From positions 1 to 64,000 of the forward strand of contig MU119233.1 of the NCBI GenBank assembly GCA_014904845.1: DNA of 64,000 bases, read 5' to 3'. This document shows, one piece after another, positions 24,814 through 36,447 of the stretch. Origin of the DNA: Acephala macrosclerotiorum (taxonomy: Eukaryota; Ascomycota; Leotiomycetes; Helotiales; Mollisiaceae). Position numbers and translations under genes: made by a program. Within the stretch, counting starts at the first letter, position 1. The number at the start of each line of letters is the position of its first letter. The notes below the pieces were generated by a model. It saw only the letters and a list, made by a program, of their open reading frames with translations, searched no databases and was not told where the DNA came from.

Positions 24814-27800
24814 TCAAGCGTAGATTTCTTCCGGTCCTTTGCCTGGGTGTTGAAGAATCTCAATACAGTTCGCGTCGAATCTCTCCAAAAATAATTGAGC
24901 CGAGTTCATCCATTTGTCCGCCTGTTTTGAATGGTCTTGATCGGAAGAAAGCATCATTTCAATAAAGGACTGTACTGCCCTCCGTCCTTCGGAAGGATCT
25001 TTGAAATCACCATGCCTTGTCTTCTTGGCTTTGTCGATCTTGGGATCTTCACACGATCTGATCAACATCTTCAACTTGTTGAATAACCGCTCCCCACTTT
25101 CGATGAAACCTTCAACAATCTCGCGATTCTCTGCCATTCTGATGCGTGGCATACAGTCTTCCGCCTGATTTATTGAGAACGTCAGTTCGATCAAGAGGAC
25201 CCATAACTCGCCGGCTGTGTCCGATATTGTGGCTGTTGCTCCGTGGTAATAGACAGCCCAGTCATAAATCCACTTCCCAAGAGAATCTGCATCCATCACA
25301 CTTCCAAATAGAAAGATCGGCTCATTCGACGGGTCCCAGTTCTTTAACGAATAATCGGAGGGAATTCTATACTTGCGAGCGTCGGCTAGCGTCGCTCTCT
25401 GTCTAACGGGTATCGAACGTAGATTTGTCAATGGAGTTGGCTCATCAGGCCCAAATCCCGAACGCGCCGTTCTCGCTGTCTCGATATAGGCTCGAGCAAA
25501 TTCCCTTTCCGCCGGCCCAAGGCCCCGAATCGGCCTCGTTGTCGGAGATGGTGGGCGTTTCGTCGCATATTGCCCACTGGATGTATATCTGGGTGAGACG
25601 GAGCCTCTTGGCGAGGGGTGCCGAAATACTGGGCTTTCAGGTCTGCGCCTAGGTGTTGGAGTGTATGGCTCAACAGGATGGGCTACTCGGCCTTGTACAA
25701 CCAGGTCGGGAGGTGTTCCAGTTACCGCAACCCGATTCCCGTCTTCGTCGTACGCAAATTTTGGTAGCCCAGGACCGACATAGAAGTCATCCTTATCAGC
25801 TGGAACAACAAAGACCTTTCCATTGTGGATAACCTCATCCCGGGCGTCATGAAAGTGATATTTGCGAGTCGCGAGATGGCGATGAACAAACCAAAGTGCC
25901 TCTTCTAATCCACGAGGGCAGACCCAGAATTCCGTCTCGGACTGTTCATGAGGAGGGAAATCCATCTCACCTTCAGAGCCTTCAGCCGAAGTTTGCTTTG
26001 GGGAATTTCTGCTCCGTTCTGGGGCGGATTGATACCCCGAGGAATTCGATTCCTGGGCTGGAATGAAGACTCGATTCCATGAGCCATCTGGATTGCCAAT
26101 GAAGACCGTCCCGGGACTTTTTGTTGCGCCTTCTGGTCTGCCAGGTTGGCTGAGGTGGGTTGGACTTTCAGTTCGTGCTTGTTTCCCCTTGCCCTCATAT
26201 TCAACTTCCGTGTCAGCTTTTCCCCTCAAGAACTCAGCAAATATAGCCTCCGGCTTGCTGAAGCCGAACCCTGCGTCTTGAACACCACTAGGACCGAAAT
26301 CGTAGTGGAAGGGCCTTCCGCTTCCGCCAGGAACATCGCTGACGTTAGGTTCAGGAGTTTTGGTCGTGCCATCTGGCAGGTGAGGTTGACCAAAGTGAGA
26401 GCCACTATTGATAGTGGAGCTCGCACCCTTGTGGCCTTGTTCGGGAAAGGCAGCCTCGGTGCTGAAATGGGATGATCGTGTGAGGTTTTCGGAGTTATCA
26501 AGTGGAACCGGCGAAACGGTCCTATATCTTTCTGACGACGCAGCTCTGTTCGGTCTGGTTCCAGTAGCAAGATGAGTCTCGGTGTAGGACTTAGCAGCTT
26601 GCTCCTCAGGGTTTCTGATCTTGATTTCTTCTCCAATATCTGGAGACTTCCCCTTCGCGGGTCTCTCCTCTTCATGAGCATCCTCATCAGAACCATCCTC
26701 AACATACGACTGATGAGCCCGGGCCTGGTTGCTATCTTCGCGTGTCGAATTTGTGCTGCTCATGGCAGGCTGTCCCTTCAAGAACTCGGAGAAGATACTC
26801 TCTGGGTCCTTGAAGCTAAAACTTCCATCACCACCCCCCTTTGTACTGAAATGGAAGCTTGTTACTCTTCCGCCAAACCCACTGTTGAAGTCGAATCCGG
26901 CTGGCGTGTAGTTTCCGTCAAAATCTGCTGCCCGTTGATCGTGGGTAGATTCAAGATCCAGAGATGCTGTATTTGATCTGCCTAGGTCTACTGATGCTCC
27001 GTCACTATCACTTTCTTCGCTCCTGGTGTCCTGGCTCGCGGGGGTACATATAGGTGTTGACTCTCCAGCCTGCTCTGATATCGTCGACAGCCTCTCACCA
27101 GACTTGACATCTTCCGACTCGATATTGAGATTGTTTAGGGCACCGATATTGATGGCGTCCTCGGCATTGTCGACGGGCAATTCATCCAATGCCCCACGAC
27201 TTCCAAGTTCCTTGACATAGTCTTTAATCAGAGTCTTGTGTTTCCTCCAAACATTACTCGAATAACCGTCCTTGACCAATTCCCTCCGGAACTCCCTCCA
27301 GAAAGCCTTATCATCGTTTGCATACGACGTGAGCACCGACCCCTCATTGCGGCCAGCACTAGCTTGCATAGAAGCAGTAACCCAATTGACAGAGCGACGC
27401 ACAGCCCGTAGCTCTTCCCCATGGCTGACCATATGTTCTTCCACCTTTCCGAGCGATCCAACTCCCGATAGGTTCAAAAACATGGTAAGAACGTTTGTAT
27501 GTGTCGCCAGCTCCAGCCTGATCTTACTCAGGTCCTGCATCTCCCCATTCCCAAACTTCACCTTCTTCCAGAATTTCGTAGTCCTCCTCTTCTCTTCCGA
27601 CAACCCATTGTACTTCTCCAATATATTATTCAACACTTTCAGCACTTTGTCGCAGTGTTCGACGAGCGTCGCAAGCTCATGTTTCCGCTCGGCGTTATCT
27701 GACTTGAGAATTGAATTCGGTTTCGCAACTTCGCGTTCCAATAGTCGCAGAACGATTTCTAGACTGGTGACTTCTCGTGTGAGTTCATCGTGAGCTCCAC

Positions 27801-27882
27801 AGGCGCTGCGGGCGCCCGACACGACCTTCGAGGCAAGTTGGGTCAAGGCAATGAAGTCCCCAACGGAGAACCCGAACGACAT
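24814..27882 (-). CDS. Large protein with fungal STAND-type N-terminal domain (1022 aa, intronless)
   Basis: The start is placed at the ATG at 27882 (MSFGFSVGDFIALTQLASKVV), because proteins with this type of N-terminus begin with the FSVGDFIA block; an in-frame ATG lies 12 codons upstream. Residues 1-230 are a helical bundle resembling the N-terminal (Helo-like/NACHT-associated) domain of fungal NLR/STAND proteins. No P-loop, NACHT or NB-ARC motif follows. Residues 230-650 are low-complexity and rich in S, G, E and P. They contain two copies of a short motif, FSFKDPESIFSEFLKG (about 355-370) and FGFSKPEAIFAEFLRG (about 539-554). Residues 650-730 form a folded segment (FWVCPRGLEEALWFVHRHL). 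The C-terminal 190 residues form a conserved-looking module (DADSLGKWIYDWAVYYHG) of unknown function. A role in non-self recognition or signalling is an inference from the N-terminus only. Confidence 0.8.
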   Translation of the reverse strand: MSFGFSVGDFIALTQLASKVVSGARSACGAHDELTREVTSLEIVLRLLEREVAKPNSILKSDNAERKHELATLVEHCDKVLKVLNNILEKYNGLSEEKRRTTKFWKKVKFGNGEMQDLSKIRLELATHTNVLTMFLNLSGVGSLGKVEEHMVSHGEELRAVRRSVNWVTASMQASAGRNEGSVLTSYANDDKAFWREFRRELVKDGYSSNVWRKHKTLIKDYVKELGSRGALDELPVDNAEDAINIGALNNLNIESEDVKSGERLSTISEQAGESTPICTPASQDTRSEESDSDGASVDLGRSNTASLDLESTHDQRAADFDGNYTPAGFDFNSGFGGRVTSFHFSTKGGGDGSFSFKDPESIFSEFLKGQPAMSSTNSTREDSNQARAHQSYVEDGSDEDAHEEERPAKGKSPDIGEEIKIRNPEEQAAKSYTETHLATGTRPNRAASSERYRTVSPVPLDNSENLTRSSHFSTEAAFPEQGHKGASSTINSGSHFGQPHLPDGTTKTPEPNVSDVPGGSGRPFHYDFGPSGVQDAGFGFSKPEAIFAEFLRGKADTEVEYEGKGKQARTESPTHLSQPGRPEGATKSPGTVFIGNPDGSWNRVFIPAQESNSSGYQSAPERSRNSPKQTSAEGSEGEMDFPPHEQSETEFWVCPRGLEEALWFVHRHLATRKYHFHDARDEVIHNGKVFVVPADKDDFYVGPGLPKFAYDEDGNRVAVTGTPPDLVVQGRVAHPVEPYTPTPRRRPESPVFRHPSPRGSVSPRYTSSGQYATKRPPSPTTRPIRGLGPAEREFARAYIETARTARSGFGPDEPTPLTNLRSIPVRQRATLADARKYRIPSDYSLKNWDPSNEPIFLFGSVMDADSLGKWIYDWAVYYHGATATISDTAGELWVLLIELTFSINQAEDCMPRIRMAENREIVEGFIESGERLFNKLKMLIRSCEDPKIDKAKKTRHGDFKDPSEGRRAVQSFIEMMLSSDQDHSKQADKWMNSAQLFLERFDANCIEILQHPGKGPEEIYA

Positions 27883-28195
27883 TGGGCGTTGACAGGGCCA
27901 CAGATACCGCAATAGCAACCGCGAGCCCTCAGATGGGTGTGAAGGGATTCATCGAGGCATGAAAGAGAGTTTTGATGTCTATACATCGTCGGTGAAGGTT
28001 GAGAGTGCCTGGCACAGCCTCGAATTGAATGCTGTGCAGGTTCGAGGTCAGCCTCACTGACCTTGCTGCACGCCCGCTAGGCTTTGTACGGTTAGTGAAA
28101 AGGGATCTAATCGTCAAACTATTCTAGATTTAGACAAGCGACGCGAATCTTTTAAACCTTGGACGCTGATTCGCTAAAGCTTGTCAATCACAGTA
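27883..28195. other. Promoter region of the minus-strand gene, up to the pogo insertion
   Basis: No coding frame. The transposon starting at 28196 has inserted about 310 bp upstream of the gene start and may therefore limit its promoter. Confidence 0.4.
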
Positions 28196-30447
28196 ATACG
28201 ATTTTAGTACCAATACGAAAATCAAAAGATGAGATTATTCTTCGAAAAATTTTATTTTTTTAATTACGCGTAATATAAACAAGATATTTATATTGAGAAA
28301 TTCGATTCAAAATCATTTTCATTTTCTACTAACGTTATTTCGTCGTTAAAGTAATCGTTATCGATTAATGCGCGTTCGAACTCGTTATCGACTTCGTTCA
28401 ATTCGTTTGATTTGACAATTTTTTCGCGCGCAATTAATATATTTATTTCAACGTCAAAAGAATTAAATAAATCGAGTATTTTAACGTTTTTAAAAACTCT
28501 CAAATAATTGTTATTAGTTTCTAGTTTTTTGATCTTTAATTACATTCGCTTTCTATAAAAATTCGAAATAATCGATCGCACATATTAATAATACTCGATA
28601 AATAGATTTTCGCTTTCTATAAACCAATTAAACTCATATAAAATATCTATTAGCTCATTCCAATAAATCTCTTTACAATAAACACTATCCAATCAAACTT
28701 TTTATCGCTTTCTAGCAATTTGTACTACTTTTTTGAATTATTTAATAAGTTTATTATATACAATTTTGTTTTTTTTTTCTTTTTATTATTTTACTTTTTT
28801 TTTTCTTTATTTTCTCTTTTGATTATTTGTTTTTTGCGAATATTAACTACTATTATTTTTTCATTTTTTTATAATCTTTTTTTACAATCTTTTTATTTTA
28901 TACAAATAATTTTTTTTTCTATACAATCGCGCAATTCTTTTTAATAAAAACGATTAATTTAAATTTTAATCGCGAAACTTTTTATTAATTTCTCATTGTT
29001 TTTAAATATATATAATATAATAAAACTTTTTCGAATTATCTTTTCATATAATCTCTTGTAAATAAAATCACAATAAACTATAATATTTACGCGATACTTA
29101 AACGTAAATTATATACTCTCGAAAAAAACAATTTTCATTTTAATAAAAATAAATAACGAAATATATTTCTTTTTTTGACTTATAACTTTAAAAACTTCAA
29201 ATACTACTACTTTCGTAAAAACTGAATTAATATCTCAAAAAACGAGACTTATTTTACGAAACGCGTTTTAATACGTAAATTCTTTGAAAATTTAATTATA
29301 AATTTTCTACTAATAATTCAAAAAATCAATTTTTTCAAAAATCATATTTTCAAAACGCGCGATATTATTAACAGTTTAATTATAGAAGTACTTACAAATT
29401 TAAAAACAATCGATATCAAAAAATTGTATAATATGTATCAAATACGCAAACAAAATCTAACAAATAATATTATTGTTTTTATAATACCTTTGGAAATTGT
29501 AATTATAATATGTAAAATATTTATTACAAATAAATAATTTATATTTGCTTTTTGTTTTATATTTAGTATATCGATCGAAATACTTGATTCAATTAATGCA
29601 TTTTTATTATCAATATATTTTGTTTTTGTCGTACTAATAAAAATATTGCTATCGAGATCGTTATCGTACTAATTATTTATATACTATACTATCGCAAAAA
29701 AAAAGAAAACTAAAATCGCGTATTTAGCAAAGGAAATACAATACACTACCGTAATCAAATCTTTGTTCTCAAAATCTGCAATAAAAATCTTTTTATACTT
29801 CACTCGATTTTATCGTACGAAAACCAATTCGCTTTTATTTACACCAATTCGAAAGTCCATTTCGTTTATATTAAACCAATCTCTATCGCAAATACCAAAC
29901 TTTCTAACATCCTTCCATATACTCTTAAACTACTACACTATATTATCCATATCATGTACTACTTTCTTCTCTACCGCGATCGATTGTGATTTACGCTTTC
30001 CAAACTCAAAATATCGTGAACAGAAACATACTACCCAATTAGAGTAAAAGTTTTTAACTTGATTTTCGTTCTCATCTTTCAAAAGCTCTCTCGCCGCTTT
30101 TTCGATGTCTCGATACCTACAATTGAACCCGCGACATTCGCAATTATTAATATAAACTATTAAAGCAACTTTTTACTCATTTGTAATCAATCTATTGTAT
30201 TCTCCATTCGAATTATTAGCAAATGTACCATTCTTTCATCGAATCAACCGCTAATACAAAACTTTATGTTTCTCAATCAAATCGATCCAGTTTAAACTTA
30301 GTACAATCGCAAACTCTTCAATAACTTGTATTATACGTTTCTCAACGTTTAAATCGTATTTTAAAAACATATTGTAAATATAATAATAATTTAAAGAAAA
30401 CGCGTTTTCTCGTGATGAAAAAAATCGTATTAGTACTAAAATCGTAT
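28196..30447 (-). mobile_element. RIP-degraded pogo/Fot1-type DNA transposon (2252 bp)
   Basis: Inverted terminal repeats of at least 23 bp lie at 28196-28218 (ATACGATTTTAGTACCAA...) and 30425-30447, matching at 22 of 23 positions. The one mismatch is CA versus TA, itself a RIP-type change. TA dinucleotides directly flank both ends (28194-28195 and 30448-30449), as expected for the Tc1/mariner-pogo superfamily. The interior is strongly AT-rich and the transposase is full of stop codons. Size and target preference fit Fot1/pogo elements. Confidence 0.85.
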
Positions 30448-30460
30448 TAGTGGAATGCAC
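28290..30460 (-). pseudogene. Transposase relic of the pogo-like element
   Basis: In one minus-strand frame across stop codons the remnants follow the order of pogo-family transposases. An N-terminal helix-turn-helix-like segment (EKRIIQVIEEFAI, near 30350) comes first. A linker follows with D-I-E-K-A-A-R-E-L-L (near 30110) and NFYSNWV (near 30050). The catalytic-core start reads D-R-D-W-F-N-I-N-E-M-D-F-R-I-G-V near 29880, where pogo transposases have W-x-N-x-D-E-x-G-F-R-I-G-V, and KSELVFVR follows. Further decayed core sequence lies at 29760-29550. The last frame, 28503-28288, probably belongs to the C-terminal tail. Stops are mainly TAG/TAA at likely former CAG/CAA or TGG codons, consistent with RIP. 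Confidence 0.75.
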
Positions 30461-31100
30461 AGTTTTTAGTTAATTAAAGATCAAGGTTTAAAATCAAAAG
30501 CTAAAGTTGTGCAATCCATTTATGGTGCACGATTAAAAAGTGGTACCAGATACGGTCATTGAGCCGAGAAAAGTCCCCTCCCTTTTCTTTTAAGCGAAAG
30601 AATTTCTCAACGCCTTTGGGAGCTTTTTTACTTTCGACGGTTGTTATAGGCCTCTCTGCCTTTCCACCCCACTCATACCATTGTTAAGCGCATTGCATAC
30701 CTGCGGTCATTCAAAAGGTGAATCCCTACTTAATCAACACTTCATATCCCATAACTTTTTCTATTATTTTCAAGTGTATATATTGCTCTCACACGCACAA
30801 GAGCTAAGGCGTCTAACTTTGCAACTTGTGGAAAGGGTGCGAATTGTGACGCCATATCCTTCTCTAACAACAAAGGTGAAGTCTAACAGAGATTTAATAT
30901 CGAGAAATATAGCTAAACGAGATAGGAAGGATGAGAAAGAAAATACGTGAAAGGCAAAACTCCCCCATTCGCTATCAAAGATTGGGACATTCTCAATGAG
31001 GTGACAATCCCAGTGATCTCAAATCTAGAACCTACAAGTCGAGGTGGGGAGGACCTTCACACGAAACGATCCTTGTCTCCCTTTCTGGCAGACAAGGAGG

Positions 31101-31131
<31 letters not shown>

Positions 31132-33120
31132 GAAGTGCATTGTGTTGGATCGACCACCCACGGTCCGAGCGTCGAAGAGTAGACAAGTCCGACTCTCAAT
31201 TGGATATTCAGGAGCCGGCAAGTGTTTACATAAGGTCAATCCTACCAAGCTGCTATCACGAACCTTGTTGCTCTCAAGTAGGCGAAAATGGGGCAGGGAG
31301 GTAGTAGAGCTCAAACTCTTAGACTTAGAGAAGGGGGGCGCGTTGAAGAGAATGAAGCCCAGTCGTGTTTACCCACACAGCAAACTTGAGTTAGCGCAGC
31401 CGCCCCAGAAATACCACCAACAAGATTAATGTAATGTCCGTCTTCGTGGTTGCTGTTTACGTACAGAAATTATATTCATCCTCTTATATCCCTTCATATA
31501 AACTAAACCTCCTCAAGAAAAATTCACTCATTTGTAGGGTTTCTTCGATAAAACTGTACTCCAGATAGCTTGAGATCCCTCCGAGTATCATCATGATATT
31601 CCATTGCAATAAAGATATTTGTGAAAAGATTATATTCTGCAGATATGAAAGGCCATCCGCCAAAACGAATGAACCTCGTAATCACGTTAGACAGTGAGTC
31701 TCCATCAAGTTAAGCAGTCAATGGTCAGGCAGTCAACTTCGGCAATCTTCTCTTTTGGTAGGGCACAACAAGTGTTAGACTGCATAACCAGAGACTGAAA
31801 TGCCAGTGATAAAAGAAGGCCTCTTGCTAAGTTATTGTAAAAGCGCGAGCTATCAACTTTCCGAGAAGTTTGACAACGACACGAATTGCAGCTCGGATCC
31901 TGAACTAGAAAACAGCGGAGCAAGTATCGGGTTGTGTACTGTACGTCCTCACTTCCTCAAGGGAATTATTAAGGGACGATTCACACGGACGTCGAAATAA
32001 GCCGAGCATCCGGTAAGCTGGGTTGGAATTTACACCCCGCTGGAATCATGAAAATGAGAACTGAAGTGAGACCCCTTTACTAGTTCAATATTAAAATTCT
32101 TTCGCACGGTTGAGCTTTGGATCTTGTAGTTTCGTTCAAGAAATTGAAGGACTATTTGTCTGAGAAGTAAATATAAGAGGAGGAGGGTGAAGGAATGTTC
32201 GAGTGCGCAAACTTAACATTTGAAAGAGGTATAATAGGGACATCGAGTTCTGAATGTTTGTGCAACGATGATCATCCTACGCAACACCAAGCTGACTGGA
32301 AAAAGTACTTTGAAGAGCGCGTCTAAGGTGGTGGACTTCGGACTGGAAACTCTTCGCGCAAGTCGGTCTGCGTATTTGGTATACGAGTTGATTCTGAAGC
32401 TCGAGGTGAATAGGGAATGTTTCCAAGACTGAAATGAAACTTTGTCGACGTTGCTGTCGACAACAATTGGATTGTCAAAAGATTAATAGCAGGTAATCAC
32501 AATAAACTGGGGGACCGAGACCACCCATAAAGAGCAATGAAACAGTGAAGCAAGTTTGGCGGCTTACTCTGCGGCGCAAGGTAACAGCCCCCTGCAGGAT
32601 TCAATTCTCGATATAAAAATTACGTTCTGATGCGCCGCCTCTTCGAGTTTAGCGCACCCAGTCCTGAGGCGGGTCATCGGTGACGCGGCGCGGCTTGCTG
32701 CCTGACACGACGGATAATTAAGACTTACCTTAATTCCGTGAACTGGCTTCATAAAGGTCTGAGAAGCGAGAACATTCTTTTCTTCCCATCTAACAATAGA
32801 TACGACATTTTCTTGACCTATCTTACGGGGTTAGATTATTCGAGTCGAAAGTTTCGACGTTCCAAGAGTAGGCAGCATGGAGGTCTACTATCATCCAGAT
32901 GAACGAACTCCATCTCTACTCTCGCAAGACCTTTGATATATATAGTATTGGTATTATTCTAATAGAGATTGCACACTAGATGCCATTTGCAACGATGATG
33001 GGTATCGCAGAAATCATCGAGAAATCATCAAAAGCTACTAGTGATGTCCAGGAGCACTCATTGACTTCACAGCTGGAGTCATTGAAATGTAACTTCTATT
33101 TTCACACTTCTATTATCTCT
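30450..33120. other. Gene-poor normal-composition region
   Basis: No convincing gene was found. Overlapping frames at 30681-30950, 31044-31429, 31705-32000, 32564-32752 and 32980-33198 have no recognisable domains. A pyrimidine-rich or telomere-like repeat and tRNA genes were looked for by eye and not seen. Confidence 0.4.
31107..31131. repeat. (GA)12 microsatellite
   Basis: Uninterrupted GA run of 25 bp. Confidence 0.9.
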
Positions 33121-34729
33121 CTAATTTCTGTAGGCTCTGTCTCTGGTGTCCCTTTCCCTATCTTCCGCTCTCAGAGGCTTCGTATCATCTTCGGCTAAGG
33201 CCATGCCGTTTCCCGCAATGCTTCCCTCCTTCGTGCTCCCACCCACACTCATACTCTCCTCGATTTGAACCTGTACTTCGCTCTTCACATTGATTTCAAA
33301 GTTTCCATGGCGAGGACGCTGGCTCCCATGAGAAAATTCGTTTAATTCGATGGTGGAAGATGAAGTAGAGTCACCAGCTTGTGTCGCCTGCGCCGGCTCG
33401 GGAGAGTGATAGGCTTTCGTTAGCACCTTATGCTGTCCGCTTGCCATGTGGTGTGGGTCTTGGGAGCGGAGCTGGGAGGAGTGACTTGTATCCTTGCGAC
33501 CACTGTCCATTTTCGAGACTTTAGCGATTAAATCCGCCATAGACACTGCAAACTGTTAATAAATCCTATCTTTAATAGATTTGTGAAACGGATAGAAGAG
33601 AGTATGTATGTTATGGATTAATAATGTGAAGCAGGAGGAACAGATAAGCTGGTAAGGAGATGGTGTACACGTGCTTTCAATGTTGAGTTTGACCATATAG
33701 GCTAATGGATGGAATTGCATGTATCTTCGCTAGAGATCAGTACTTATGCTTAAAATGTGTACGAAAGGACGAGGCGCTAGTAAAATACGTACACGAATGA
33801 ATTCTTCAAGCTCATCATACTGATAATAAGCACATCCATACTCAATGAAAGCCCGATAATATACTTGTTGAATCGGACGAGCCGTGTGTATTTCACCACT
33901 TGGACAAGTTAGCATGGTAACACTGACACGAGATAGCCTACAGATGGAAGAAATGTTCGGAATAGAATAGCAGAAGCACGCCGCCTGAACAATTGGTTCA
34001 AGCATCGTACTAGTGACAGAAAAGATCTAGACATCGCTTACATCCTTGGTTCACAAGTTTCTTCTGGACAATGCGAATGAAATAGAAATTGAGTGCTCCA
34101 TCGACTAGCAGATAGATGCATTTCTCGCAGCGATCCCAGACGTTGTTGATCTGTTCGTATCTTGTCGAGATTTGGAGTCTTGCAGGGACCCAAATGCAGT
34201 ACACACTTATGTTGACGGCCGTGATGAGAACGGCAACCCCTATCTTGAGCCTCATAGCTTTCCGACGATCCGTGAGAAGGATTGAAACTCTGTTGATGAT
34301 AATTTGGAGTAGAAACTGTACTTGAAGGGCCCAAGTTGTGACTGCCTCTAATCAGCAATTTGACGGTGCCATGAACGTTAAGGTACCCACGAATGACGAA
34401 GTAAAATGCGAAGCTGGATAGCATTAGCCGAATGCTCAAATAAACATTAGTGCAGGAGCATACCTTGGATGGATAATAGCGTTTAGGTAGAGCCAGCATA
34501 TTATAGAAAAAATGAGGCAAACCAAGATCTCAAGCCAAATCATCACGACATAGGGGGAATTGAGCTTTATGTGCCCATATCTCCTGTATATAGTCGCCGT
34601 CTGCCTGATTGCATTCCATGTTGTGAGAAAACCAAATCCGATAGTAAATCCCCATGCAAGCGATGCAAGTTGAAGGTCGTCTACAGTGACAGGCTGCAGA
34701 ACATAGTTGGGTGAAAGAAGTGTAATCAT
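33121..34729 (-). CDS. Fungal multi-pass membrane protein of unknown function (at least 389 aa, 6 exons)
   Basis: Likely a seven-helix-type integral membrane protein of a fungus-specific family whose role is unknown. Exons: 34729-34464, 34413-34391, 34341-34042, 33898-33793, 33724-33675, 33545-33121. Reading frame is kept through every junction, and the joined text shows the helices LASLAWGFTIGFGFLTTW, VVMIWLEILVCLIFSIICWL, a split FAFYFVILTTWALQVQFLLQ, GVAVLITAVNISVYCIW and YIIGLSLSMDVLIISMMSL, with WDRCEK and FIRIVQKKLVNQGL between them. The last exon adds a hydrophilic Ser/Glu-rich tail after SMADLIAKVSK. The fifth intron has a GC donor (GCACGT) with an AG acceptor at 33547-33546. The true start is unsettled: the frame stays open to about 34850 and continues as plausible hydrophobic sequence, so an upstream small exon or a start before 34729 is likely. 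Confidence 0.78.
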
Positions 34730-34859
34730 GATGATCTCAAGGATGGTCACGAAAAGAAGATAACCGAGAATGATAGTAAACAGGCCACCATGAATCTTGT
34801 GACTGGGGAGCCAGGCACGCAAGCATATATACTGCCGCCTGTCCAACGGGATCTACGCC

Positions 34860-36445
34860 CCATGCATTCTTTATCTCGAGAGAAGGGTAGATCGTTTTTT
34901 TGATTCGTCCATGGAAACAGTGTAAATAGGGGTCGAGCAAGGTACGACTCAGCAGAGTCATGATCTGGGGAACTGGCGACCGTCAGTGCGAACGGCTTGA
35001 CTCGGCATCATCCACGAAGGCCGAATCGGGAAGAGTCCACCAGGCTGGTGGCTGAAATCTGCGATCCGATTGCCGACTTAGGTACTACAGGCCACAGCGC
35101 GGCGTTGTCACACGGCACGGGTCGCCTACGGAGTATGTCTTCGATGGTAGATGAAAAGTGGAGGAAGGGAAAAGGTTATTTTCTTAGGGCTGGGGATCCA
35201 AGACAAGGAAGCCACATTTGTAGGATTTTGGCTTGGCAGGGGCCCGAGTCAAGCTCACGGGCTAGTCTGGCGAAGATCTGCACAGGGGTTGTCAATCTTG
35301 CCAAGCATGGTCGGCCCGTGGTATGCGCGTCTCAGTGGGTCGGGATTCACCCAGAACTGCGGGATAAAGCGTCCAAGCACAATCAATAATCGATACCGTC
35401 TCAGAAACTTACACTGTATCGGTAGCGTGGCCCCTGATTTAGTACCCCACTTTGGCTGAGACCATGTCTTGAATAAATGAGCTCCAGTTCTCTCCAATTA
35501 TTGATGCTTTCAGACCAGAGCCTGTTACACGTGAAGAACCCTACGGAGGGACTGGAGTGATTCTAAGCCTCTCTTTCATTAGAGGCTGAGGTCAAAGCTT
35601 GCTCGTTGAAAGGCTTTGGGTGACCCCGAAGGAAAATCTCCGTGTGGTCATGTTCATCATGCAGCACCCGGAGTTGCAAACACCTTCCAAGAAACTTAAC
35701 AATACAGATCCCATCAGACTTCAAATCTCAATCTCTTGTAGCCTGTCAAGAATAGACTTGGTTGGATTTTTTGGTTTGCTTGGCGTGATCTGATTCGTTT
35801 GCATCCTCGGGTGTCTTCTACGGAGGGAAACTAAACCTTCGTACTCCGAGCCGCACTCAAGCAGCTTTGAAAGGACGAGTTCGGTCTTTCATCGAGGATT
35901 CAGCCGAGCGCAAAGATCGACGGCTATTTGTTTAGGCGAGGCCCAACAAGAAATTTTCCCATAGCCAAGGAAATCTTCGCTTGTCTGACTCCACCCACTC
36001 GATAAATGATGCAGATCGGAGCCCTCTGGCACGTTTGAAATTAGACCCTGAAGCAGTGTGCGCGCCCGAGGGCTAGAATTGCGTTGAAGAAGATCCTGTG
36101 AGTCTAAGCTGACAGCGTATCCTACCATGGTGCTTTGACATACTCCTTCGGTCTGCGGAGACTTTAGGTCTTTCTGTGATGTGTGCGAAATCGCTCTTGC
36201 GTGACAAAGCCCCTACTATCTTTTGGACGTTGCTGCTTCCGACTCAAGATATTGTCCAACGGGGCCAATTCAAATGAAGGCATGTGTAAGACGAACCCAG
36301 CAGAGAGAAACCGTGGTACATGAGGACAAGTCGTAGTCCTAAAGATAAGAACGTTTTTTTTTCGCCCAAGGTTGATTAGTCGATGTTGTCACGTGTATAG
36401 CCAAGGTATTTTCGCGTTAAACCTTTGATAGTGGGATGTCCCTCG
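34860..36445. other. Intergenic, no supported gene
   Basis: The only frame with some merit is 36128-35889 on the minus strand (79 codons, good ATG context ACCATGG), but it matches no family known to me. Frames at 34997-35497 overlap on both strands and look like shadows. Confidence 0.4.
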
Positions 36446-36447
36446 TA

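Noticed and set aside
31044..31429. Frames around the GA microsatellite
   Set aside because: The GA run creates open Arg/Glu frames on one strand and Ser/Leu frames on the other; nothing else supports coding.
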